This document shows positions 1 through 7,780 of a stretch of 10,000 bases of DNA, piece after piece. Under the pieces are notes generated by a model. The model was given only the letters and a program-made list of their open reading frames with translations. It was not told where the DNA came from and did no database searches. Source of the DNA: Anaeromyces robustus (lineage: Eukaryota > Neocallimastigomycota > Neocallimastigomycetes > Neocallimastigales > Neocallimastigaceae); NCBI GenBank assembly GCA_002104895.1, contig MCFG01000300.1, forward strand, positions 15,001-25,000, read 5' to 3'. A program made the translations under genes and the position numbers. The stretch's first letter is position 1; each line of letters begins with the position of its first letter.

Positions 1-215
1 TAATAGTATATATTATTAAAATGTTAAGTAATAAAATATAGATTTTATATATTTTTATCTCAATAAAATAAAATGGAAAGGAAAACTAATTAAAGAATTG
101 AAATTAATAAAAATAAAATATAATAAAATTTATTTATTTATTTATATATTAATTTATTTATTTATTATTTTTTTTTAATTTTTATTTTATTCTTTTAATG
201 GTGAAATTATTGGGA

Positions 216-280
216 GAAGTGCATTTCGGAGGGAGAGTTGCATTTCGAAAATTTGTATTTCAAAAACTTGTATTTCGTAA
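216..280 (+). repeat. 15-bp-phased TGYATTTCG repeat module, copy 1
   Basis: This is an island of G/C in near-pure A/T. Cores TGCATTTCG, TGTATTTC(A) and TGTATTTCG start at 239, 254 and 269, exactly 15 bp apart. A further TGCATTTCGG core lies at 220, 19 bp before the first. Positions 239-280 match the reverse complement of 1728-1769 at 41 of 42 bases. The module is followed directly by a GGCTT/AAGCC hairpin. Its function is unknown; it could be the end of a non-autonomous mobile element, part of a non-coding RNA or a protein-binding array. Confidence 0.7.
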
Positions 281-281
281 G

Positions 282-311
282 ATGGCTTGAATATTTTTTA
301 TTTAAAGCCAC
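282..311. repeat. Short hairpin element GGCTT/AAGCC, copy 1
   Basis: The arms ATGGCTT (282-288) and AAGCCAC (305-311) can pair through six bases across a loop of about 16 A/T bases. Two similar hairpins with nearly the same arm spacing lie at 435-466 and 1802-1836. In this genome such G/C arms are unlikely to recur by chance at constant spacing. Confidence 0.5.
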
Positions 312-434
312 TTAATTTCATTAAAAATTTAATAAATAAATAATAATTAATTAAATAAATAAAGTTGCAATTTGCAAAAATTTTTAAGTCACGTATAATT
401 ATGTGGGGCGTATATGCATTTGTGTCATTGTTTT

Positions 435-466
435 GTGGCTTATTTCTACAATTTTTTTAAAGCCAT
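435..466. repeat. Short hairpin element GTGGCTT/AAGCCAT, copy 2
   Basis: GTGGCTT at 435-441 and AAGCCAT at 460-466 form a stem of about six pairs with a loop of about 18 bases. The surrounding 404-535 stretch also has scattered G/C words (GGGGCGTATATGCATT, ATGGCG, GACG, CCCACC). Some of these resemble, in inverted sense, words near 2777-2855 (GTGGCGTATT, GCCCCACAT), so it may be a diverged part of the same dispersed element. Confidence 0.45.
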
Positions 467-566
467 ATATTTAATTTATGGCGTTAATAATACTTGTGTT
501 GATATTTTATGACGTAAATATAAAACCCACCAAAATTTTGGAGAATAAATTAAAAAAAAAAAAATT

Positions 567-991
567 AAAAAAACATTTTTTTTAAAAAAAATTAATAATA
601 AATAAAATAATAAATAAAGAAATAATAAATAATTAATAATTAAATAAATGTTTTATTTTAAAAAAAAAAAAAAAAAAAAACATTTTTTTTTAAACATTAA
701 AGAATAAAATAAAAATAAGTAAACAATTGATTTTTAAGCATTAAAAAATAAAATAATCCAAAATAAAAAATAAAAAAAACATTTTAATATAAAAAAAAAT
801 ATTTTATTTTATTCTTTAATGTTTAAAAAATAAATTGTTTTCTTTTTTTTTATATTGAAAAATAAAACATTTATTTAATTATTAATTATTTATTATTTCT
901 TTATTTATTATTTTATTTATTTATTTTATTATTAATTTTTTTAAAAAAATGTTTTTTTATTTTTTATTTTGTTTTATTTTATTTTTTAATG
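567..991. repeat. Large nested inverted repeat (foldback-like)
   Basis: Positions 567-659 are nearly the reverse complement of 859-957, differing mainly by one indel of about 8 bases. The shared landmarks are the AACATTTTTT end, the ATTAATAATAAAT block, AAATAAAGAAATAATAAAT and AAATAAATGTTTTATTTT. Inside, 691-714 (TAAACATTAAAGAATAAAAT) pairs with 801-825. A third pair is 739-785 with 947-991. The order is A-B-C-B'-A'-C', so the structure is not one simple palindrome but a repeat-rich foldback with an internal rearrangement. No coding sequence lies in the loop. A/T simple sequence inflates similarity here, but irregular words such as CATTAAAGAATAAAAT matching in order go beyond that. Confidence 0.6.
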
Positions 992-1094
992 ATTAAAAAA
1001 AATATTTACTCTTTTTATTTTATTTTTTATTATAAAGGTATCAATAGGAATGCCTAACCTAATTATTATTATTTATTAGAGTGTTGTATTTTGC

Positions 1095-1131
1095 GATGGT
1101 GGTGCATTTCGAAAATTTGTATTTCGAAAAC
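1095..1131 (+). repeat. 15-bp-phased TGYATTTCG repeat module, copy 2
   Basis: Cores TGCATTTCG (1103) and TGTATTTCG (1118) are 15 bp apart. The 37 bases match the reverse complement of 1741-1777 with one mismatch, in the GATGG(T/A)GGTGC end. The two copies therefore form inverted ends around a non-coding, A/T-only interior of about 610 bp. This could be a small non-autonomous element, but no flanking target duplication was recognised. Confidence 0.7.
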
Positions 1132-1699
1132 ATTTTTAAATAAAATACTGTTATATATGATTTTGATATTGATATCTTAATTTATTTTTTTATTAATAAT
1201 TTATACTTTAAAGTTTTATTCAAAAATATAAAGTATACACAATTACATTTTAATATATAATAATAAAATAAAAAATTATTCGCTAATTTATGATTAATAA
1301 TAATTATTAACAGCATATTTCAATTGTTATTTATTAAGTATACTAATACGTTATTAAAAGAGAAGAATAAAATTTCAAGAATTAAAAATAAATAAGAAAT
1401 TTATATTAGAATATTAAAATCGTATAAAAAATGGTTAATTTAAGTATCAATCAATTTGATTTTAAATATTTTTAATAATAAATACTTTTATATTTATAAT
1501 ATTGATTAATTTATAATTAAATTTATTTTTTATTTAATTTTTTTTATTTATTATTTTTTTTATTTATTAATTTATTTATTATTTATTTATTTTTATTATT
1601 TTTTATTATTAATTTATTTATTATTATTTAATAATTTATTTACTTCATAATTTATTTATTTTATAATTTATTTATTAATTTATTTATTTATTACATTAT
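1132..1699. other. A/T-rich interval, no gene seen
   Basis: No open frame of useful length and no RNA gene is visible. The left part has mixed A/T words, including a TGATATTGATATC motif near 1163. From about 1510 it becomes TTTATTTATTATT-type simple sequence. It is bounded by inverted copies of the 15-bp-phased module. Confidence 0.6.
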
Positions 1700-1701
1700 A
1701 A

Positions 1702-1777
1702 TGCGCCATTTTTTCCGAAATGCACTTTTACGAAATACAAGTTTTCGAAATACAAATTTTCGAAATGCACCTCCATC
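1702..1777 (-). repeat. 15-bp-phased CGAAATRCA repeat module, copy 3 (longest)
   Basis: This is the best-preserved module. Cores CGAAATGCA, CGAAATACA, CGAAATACA and CGAAATGCA begin at 1716, 1731, 1746 and 1761, an exact 15-bp period over four units. It starts with TGCGCCA-N6-TTCC and ends with CACCTCCATCC. It is inverted relative to copies 1 and 2: 1728-1769 pairs with 239-280, and 1741-1777 pairs with 1095-1131. Immediately downstream is an oppositely oriented core, ATTTCGGA, at 1779. Confidence 0.75.
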
Positions 1778-1801
1778 CATTTCGGAATCGTACATTATTG
1801 T

Positions 1802-1836
1802 ATGTGGCTTGATGATAAAATATTTTATAGCCACAT
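1802..1836. repeat. Short hairpin element ATGTGGCT/AGCCACAT, copy 3
   Basis: ATGTGGCT (1802-1809) and AGCCACAT (1829-1836) are perfect 8-bp complements around a 19-base A/T loop. This is the best of three similar hairpins and, like copy 1, lies just beside a 15-bp-phased module. It may be part of the same element. Confidence 0.55.
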
Positions 1837-2155
1837 TTATCAAAAATAAATAAATAAATAAATAAATAAATATATAAAAACTAAATAAAATCTAAATAAT
1901 ATTTTATTAATAATCTTTTAAATAATATTTTGTTAAAAATTGTATATAAAAAAGGACTTGTTCTGTTATCATTAAATAAATAAAACTATTATATTTTAAA
2001 AATAATTATTTACATAAATATAATACTAATTATTGGAATTATTATAAGAATATGGAGCATATAACAAATAATGCTTCAGAATATTTTAATAATTACTTAA
2101 ATAATTTATTTCCATATCTAAAACTGATCTATTTAACTATAATTAAAATATAATT
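1837..2155. other. A/T-rich interval, no gene seen
   Basis: A short (AAAT)n run (about 1847-1873) is followed by irregular A/T sequence with no convincing reading frame or RNA fold. Confidence 0.55.
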
Positions 2156-2245
2156 AATATCAATATCACAATTTTTAATATAAATATATTATTATTAATA
2201 TCAATATCAAAATTTTTAATATAAATATATTTATCACAATTTTTA
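2156..2245 (+). repeat. Tandem repeat of about 35-41 bp
   Basis: The word AATATCAATATCACAATTTT followed by TAATATAAATATATT starts at 2156. It recurs with one base change at 2197, and a third, truncated copy (TATCACAATTTTTAGTATAAA) starts at 2233. The ATATCAATATC word also occurs as the loop of the hairpin near 6000. This is non-coding satellite-like sequence. Confidence 0.65.
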
Positions 2246-2259
2246 GTATAAAAATATTA

Positions 2260-2700
2260 TCAATATCAATGTCAATCTTATTTAGCAAAAATAGTAATAT
2301 CAATTATGTTTAAAAAATCATTAAATAAATATTTTTTTATTTTTTATTATTTTATTAAAATTTTAGTTATTATTATTACAATTTAATAATAAAATAAATT
2401 AAAATATTTTATATAAATAATTTTAAATATAAATGAAAAATATTATAAAATATTAAATAAAATAAAAGACTTTGAAAAAATATGATTTTTGTTTGTTTGT
2501 AAAAGTTAATGAATAACTTGAATCTTTCTATTTTAATTTTTTTTGTATTCTTTTGTATTTTTTTTTCAATTCTTTGATTTTATTATAATTTTTTTAATTA
2601 TTTTTATTTCATTTTATTTCATTTTTTAATTTGTAATTATTAATTATAATTTTAAATTATTATTTATTTATTTATTCATTTATTTAATATATAAAATTTC
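2260..2700. other. A/T-rich interval, no gene seen
   Basis: Only short A/T words and T-rich runs are seen. No reading frame longer than a few tens of codons is supported. The 2466-2540 stretch is slightly less repetitive but has no recognisable product. Confidence 0.5.
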
Positions 2701-2750
2701 ATGCGCCACAGATTCCGAAATGCACGATTGCGAAATGCACCACATTCCCT
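2701..2750 (-). repeat. 15-bp-phased CGAAATGCA repeat module, copy 4
   Basis: TGCGCCACAGATTCCGAAAT begins at 2702 and parallels the start of copy 3 (TGCGCCA-N6-TTCCGAAATGCAC). Two CGAAATGCA cores begin at 2716 and 2731, again 15 bp apart. A diverged core, CGAAATGCCCCACATCC, lies about 100 bp downstream near 2840. The orientation is the same as copy 3. Confidence 0.65.
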
Positions 2751-2759
2751 ATAAATAAA

Positions 2760-3096
2760 AATATACGTTGAAAAAGTGGCGTATTACATATTTTGTACTT
2801 ATATTACAGAAATTTATGTCAATCATACATAAATTATGTCGAAATGCCCCACATCCATTATTTTATTTATTATGATATTATGATCAAAATTGATTATCAG
2901 CTTTATCAATTCTTTTTAGATAAGAGTCTATTTATTTATAATATATTGTAATATATTTAATAATAAAAAAGTAAAATATTAAATCTATATATTATAATAA
3001 TAATTATAATATATTAAAAAATTTTTGAAATAATTAATTAAATATATATATATAGGCTAAAAATTATAGATAAATAATAAATAACTAACTAAATAA
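2760..3096. other. A/T-rich interval with remnants of the dispersed module
   Basis: The start contains GTGGCGTATTAC (near 2777) and TCGAAATGCCCCACATCCAT (near 2839), which resemble pieces of the 15-bp-phased family. The rest is A/T sequence with a short TA run near 3043. No gene is seen. Confidence 0.45.
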
Positions 3097-3116
3097 TAAA
3101 TAAATAAATAAATGAA

Positions 3117-3170
<54 letters not shown>
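3097..3170. repeat. (AAAT)n microsatellite
   Basis: About 18 tetranucleotide units with one base change (AATG near 3112). Looser AAT/AAAT sequence flanks it to about 3235. Confidence 0.85.
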
Positions 3171-3172
<2 letters not shown>

Positions 3173-3581
3173 AATAAATAATTAATAAATAATAAATAGT
3201 TAAATAAGTAAATTAATTAATTAATAAATAAATAAAATATGTTCATAATTCTAATAGTTTTAAAATATTAAACTTTTAATTATTAAAATTTCTCAAAATA
3301 ATTTTTCAATAATATTATCTTTTTTGTTCAGAAAAGTAAATTTACTTCCTATTTTTATTATATATATCTTTATAATATATAATATAAAATAAAATACTAT
3401 AGATTCAATAAAAATCTATATAAATTATATAAAAATAATTTCTTAACTTTTTTTATAATAATTATAAAATAAATCATATATAATATATATATATCAATAA
3501 TAAAACAAATTTTATTTTAATCAATATTTCAATATTATATATTTTTATTTAATTTTTTTTTTATTTCATTAAATATAAAAA
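3171..3581 (+). promoter_or_regulatory. Upstream region of the Rpn-type nuclease gene
   Basis: No gene is visible in these 411 bases. Several TATATA-type words are present (near 3360, 3480 and 3490), but the whole region is A/T so none can be assigned as a TATA box. The leader just before the start is A-rich (AAATATAAAAAATG), with A at -3, as expected for eukaryotic starts. Confidence 0.3.
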
Positions 3582-3915
3582 ATGACTGATATTAAAGATT
3601 CAATGAATCAAAGTATAATTAGGTATTATCCAAAGTATGATACTTCATTTAAAAATTTATTCAAAAAGGAAGCAAATAAAAATTTGTTAATTGATTTACT
3701 AAATGATATATTAGATTATAGTTCTAATAATCCTATTATTGATGTTCAATTTTTAGATACCGAAATTAATGGTGAAAGAACGAGAAATGCTTTCTATGTA
3801 AGAAAATGGGATGATTTAGATAATGAAGAAAAAAAAAACTTATTGAAAATTTAAAAAAAGAAAATAATAATAATAATAACAAAAATAATAAAAGTACAAG
3901 TAATAGTAATGATGT

Positions 3916-3946
<31 letters not shown>

Positions 3947-3978
3947 AATAATAAAAGTACAAGTAATAGTAATGATGT

Positions 3979-4009
<31 letters not shown>

Positions 4010-4039
4010 AATAATGAAAGCCCAAGTAATAGTAATGAT

Positions 4040-4107
<68 letters not shown>

Positions 4108-5188
4108 CAAAACTGATGAAAGTCCAAGTAATAGTAATGATGTTAATAATAATAGCAAAAATAATAAAAGACCAAGTAATAGTAATGATGTTGATAAAAA
4201 TAATAAATTAAAAAAATTTAAAGATGATTTTTTTGAATCTAAAACAAAAAGATTAGATTCACTAGTAAATGTAATAAGGAAAAATTATTTAGATGAAATT
4301 AAAGCTAAAAATACCAACATAATAAAATTTGAAGACAAAAATCTTCCAATTATTGCAATAACAAGATCAAATGAAATAATTAATATTGAAATTCAAGTAC
4401 ACGAAGCTGAAAATACATATAAAAGATCATTATTTTATACTTCAAGTGTTATTACTCACTCTTTAAAAAAAGGGGATAGTTATAATGACCTTCCCAAAAT
4501 AGTTATGATTAATTTTTTACACTATAATCTTTTTAAGAATAATAACGATAAATTTTACTGGAATTTCAGTCTACATGATAAAATTACCAAAACAGAAGAA
4601 GGTTTTGAAGGATTATTAAATATTTATTTCATAGAACTTAGTAAATATGAAAAATTAGAACAACAAGAAAAATTAAATAAAAAATACCTTTGGTATCTTT
4701 TTATGGTTGATCCAAATAATCAATTGTTTTGTGAAAAGGAAACCCCGCAAAAATTTGTTCAAGCTAGAGAAACTTTACTTTCATTAGAAACTAATGTAAG
4801 ATATTGTGAACAATGCGACTTTGAAGAAAAATTAACTGATCGATATATAAAAAATATGGAATATCGTGAGAATATAGGAATAGAAAAAGGAATAGTAATA
4901 GGAAAAGAACAAGGAATAGTAATAGGAAAAGAACAAGGAATAGAAATAGGAAGAGAAGAAGGAGCAAAGCTTACTGGAATTAAAACAGTCTTTAAAATGT
5001 TTTATTCAAACTTTTCAATTGATACAATAAATGATTTCATGTTACTTGATACATCAGAAGTATTAGAAATACAAAAATTTTTGAATAACCCAAATTATGA
5101 ATCTTTAAAACAGTTAGCAGAAAAATTAAATATTTCATTGGAAATATTAAAAAATATTTACGAAGAAAAATTTAATATAAATTTATAA
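3582..5188 (+). CDS. Rpn-family PD-(D/E)XK nuclease / transposase-like protein, one internal frame change
   Basis: Two frames together encode about 535 residues if joined at the A10 run (3829-3838). The first frame gives residues 1-85; alone it stops at 3852-3854 after 90 residues. The second frame runs unbroken from there to the stop at 5186-5188. The N-terminal part (YDTSFKNLFKKEANKNLLIDLLNDIL, about residues 19-44) is typical of the Rpn/PDDEXK_2 family ('F-K-LF... LI-x-LLN-x-IL'). An Asn-rich repeat block follows (about 94-210). The catalytic-type strand EIINIEIQ then ends at about 272, with E270 and Q272 giving the E-x-Q half of the motif. After it come KRSLFYTSSVITHSLKKGDSY and NIYFIELSKYEKL, the usual family order. 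The C-terminal region has the characteristic (GIVIGKEQ)n repeats (about 433-461). Known bacterial members are recombination-promoting DNA nucleases; activity here is unproven. The position expected to hold the catalytic Asp (L-D-I-x-A) reads L-P-I-I-A (P256). The gene may be a decaying copy, a frameshift-expressed gene, or an intact gene with a homopolymer sequencing error. Confidence 0.78.
3829..3839 (+). other. A10-C run with in-phase A AAA AAC slippery heptamer
   Basis: The upstream frame must shift by -1 here (or the run must have one more A) to continue into the nuclease domain. In the upstream frame, 3833-3839 reads A|AAA|AAC, exactly the phase of a classical -1 frameshift heptamer. Slippage would give ...KK followed by LIENLKKENNN. 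No strong downstream stem is apparent in the Asn-rich, A/T sequence. A one-base deletion or a sequencing error in the homopolymer is therefore the simpler explanation. The upstream-frame stop is 13 bases further on. Confidence 0.6.
3860..4198 (+). repeat. In-frame Asn-rich minisatellite inside the nuclease gene
   Basis: Read in the nuclease frame, five units share the motif (K/E)(S/R)(T/P)SNSNDV followed by an Asn run. They begin at 3890, 3953, 4016, 4118 and 4166, with lengths of 63, 63, 102 and 48 bp. The longest Asn run is (AAT)20(AAC)2 at 4043-4108. All unit lengths are multiples of three, so copy-number change leaves the frame intact. That suggests the frame was under selection while the array grew. 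The block sits between the N-terminal family region and the catalytic strand, as a flexible insertion. Confidence 0.85.
4889..4960 (+). repeat. 24-bp coding repeat, three units (GI-I-GKEQ)
   Basis: Units start at 4889, 4913 and 4937. The first two are identical, and the third has A/G changes that give GIEIGREE. They encode eight-residue Gly-Ile/Lys-Glu repeats. Such repeats are common near the C-terminus of Rpn-type proteins and are likely helical. Copy number is likely variable between homologues. Confidence 0.85.
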
Positions 5189-5425
5189 TTAATAATTAGT
5201 TAAATTCAATATAACATAATTACATTTTAATATAAATATTTATATTAATTAATATTATGTATAATTGTATATTTGTATATAAAATAGTTTAAATAAATAA
5301 AATATAATGTATATGGATAATATTATCAAATTATTTATAAGTATAATTTATATAATTTATATGATTTATTGTGATTTATGGGAAAAATTATATAATATTT
5401 ATAAAAAGAATTCAATAATACTCTG
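5189..5425. other. 3' flank of the nuclease gene, no gene seen
   Basis: Irregular A/T sequence. An ATG at 5307 opens a frame that stays open only because it runs into the TTTTA array, and it is not taken as a gene. No clear polyadenylation or termination signal can be told apart from background. Confidence 0.5.
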
Positions 5426-5453
5426 TTTTTTTTTTTTTTTTTTTTTTTTTTTT
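5426..5453 (+). repeat. T28 homopolymer
   Basis: Twenty-eight consecutive T residues lead directly into the TTTTA array. They may be the seed from which the array grew. Read from the other strand it is an A28 tract, so an old poly(A) tail is possible but unsupported. Confidence 0.9.
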
Positions 5454-5733
5454 ATTTTATTTTATTTTATTTTATTTTATTTTATTTTATTTTATTTTAT
5501 TTTATTTTATTTTATTTTATTTTATTTTATTTATTTTATTTTATTTTATTTTATTTTATTTTATTTTATTTTATTTTATTTTATTTTATTTTATTTTATT
5601 TTATTTTATTTTATTTTATTTTATTTTATTTTATTTTATTTTATTTTATTTTATTTTATTTTATTTTATTTTATTTTATTTTATTTTATTTTATTTTATT
5701 TTATTTTATTTTATTTTATTTTATTTTATTTAT
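5450..5733. repeat. (TTTTA)n pentanucleotide microsatellite, about 56 units
   Basis: Near-perfect ATTTT units cover about 280 bp. Single-base losses break phase near 5531 and near the end (TTTATTATTTC). The very low divergence implies recent expansion or ongoing homogenisation. Because five is not a multiple of three, one forward frame reads F-I-L-F-Y without stops and mimics a protein. Confidence 0.95.
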
Positions 5734-5889
5734 TATTTCAAAAATCTCTATTAAAAAAAAAATTTTTTTTTAATATATTATACTATAAACTATTAAGAAA
5801 AAAATATTATATTAAAATTCAAATTACAAATATACATATATATATAAGGTAGCACTTAACTAAATGCTAACTTATAATAATGAAAAGCA
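5734..5889. other. A/T-rich spacer, no gene seen
   Basis: Irregular A/T sequence. A slightly G/C-containing patch (GGTAGCACTTAACTAAATGC near 5848) does not fold into a tRNA. Confidence 0.4.
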
Positions 5890-5916
5890 TTTTTTTTTTT
5901 TTTTTTTTTGGGGGGG
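5890..5916 (+). repeat. T20-G7 homopolymer junction
   Basis: Twenty T residues are followed at once by seven G residues (5910-5916). This is the longest G run in a window where G/C pairs are scarce. It may be a replication-slippage product, a junction scar or an assembly artefact. Confidence 0.85.
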
Positions 5917-5985
5917 TTATATTTCTTTATTTATTTTTATTTTAATTTTATATTATTAATATCAAATTTTATTCTTATTAAATAT

Positions 5986-6025
5986 CATGTATCTTTATTA
6001 ATATCAATATCAATAAAGATACATG
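5986..6025. repeat. Perfect 14-bp hairpin
   Basis: CATGTATCTTTATT (5986-5999) and AATAAAGATACATG (6012-6025) are exact complements. The 12-base loop AATATCAATATC can add some A/T pairing. It has no T-tract directly after it and is far from either gene, so a terminator role is not claimed. The ATATCAATATC loop word also occurs in the tandem repeat near 2160-2210. Confidence 0.65.
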
Positions 6026-7081
<1,056 letters not shown>

Positions 7082-7780
7082 TTAAAAAAAAAATAATTTT
7101 AGTATTATTATTTTTATATTTCTTTATTCTTTATAAATATTTTATTGTAATTATATACTTTTATTTTTTATTTTTATTTTTATTTTTTTTTATTTTTATT
7201 TTTTATTTTTTTTTAAAGGTTTTAGAAGATAATATAAATACTTTTATATAATATTATTTTTGTTAGAATTTATAAAATATATATATAATTATTATTACAA
7301 TTACAATAATTACATTTTTATTATGAAAATAAATATATATATATATAATTATATATAATAAATAATATTTTTTTTTTTTTTAAAAAAAAAAAACTTTTTT
7401 ATGTAAATATTAACATATTAGAAATATTAAAAAAAAATTACTTTTTTTAATATATATTTTTTTTTAAAAATGTTGTAGTATTATACACTTATAAATAGTA
7501 ATAATAATAATAATATACATATTATTTCTAGCCAGATATTATTGATACTCTTAACTTTTTTTTTTTTTTTTTTTTGATTTTTTTTTAATTTTTTTTTTAC
7601 TTTTTCCAATAAAATATATCAATTTTTTCATTTATTTATTGAATTTTTTCTATTCTATTTTTAATTTTAATAATATTTATTTTTTTAATTCTTTTTTATT
7701 ATAATTATATTTTATTTATTTATATTTTATTTATATTTCATTTATTGAATTTTTTTTTTTTTGTCTTTTTTCTTTTTCAT
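7082..7780. other. A/T-rich interval 3' of the membrane-protein gene
   Basis: No gene is seen. It contains a (TTTTTAT)n-like stretch at about 7160-7214, a T14-A12 palindromic homopolymer pair at 7368-7393, and a T20 tract at 7556-7575. Its right end is the 3' untranslated side of the minus-strand gene and is T-rich on the plus strand; no specific end signal can be picked out. Confidence 0.5.

Noticed and set aside
239-1769. CRISPR array reading of the 15-bp repeats
   Set aside because: Units are contiguous 15-bp periods without spacers, occur in both orientations, and have no cas genes nearby.
3798-3860. Intron starting at GTAAGA (3798) as an explanation for the frame change
   Set aside because: The donor looks good, but no AG acceptor in the following few hundred bases restores the nuclease frame. 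The first that does lies beyond the E-x-Q strand and would remove the active site.
3766-4158. Minus-strand 130-codon Leu-rich frame
   Set aside because: It is the antisense shadow of the AAT-repeat (Asn) tract in the nuclease gene.
3909-4211. Plus-strand 100-codon Ile-rich frame
   Set aside because: It is an out-of-frame shadow of the same AAT array; the Asn frame is the one joined to the nuclease domain.
5307-5852. Plus-strand 181-codon frame reading FILFY repeats
   Set aside because: It is open only because the TTTTA repeat has no stop in this frame. The ends are simple A/T sequence with no family resemblance.
5845-5890. Possible tRNA or small RNA (GGTAGCACTTAACTAAATGC patch)
   Set aside because: No cloverleaf, no T-loop consensus and no terminal stem could be formed.
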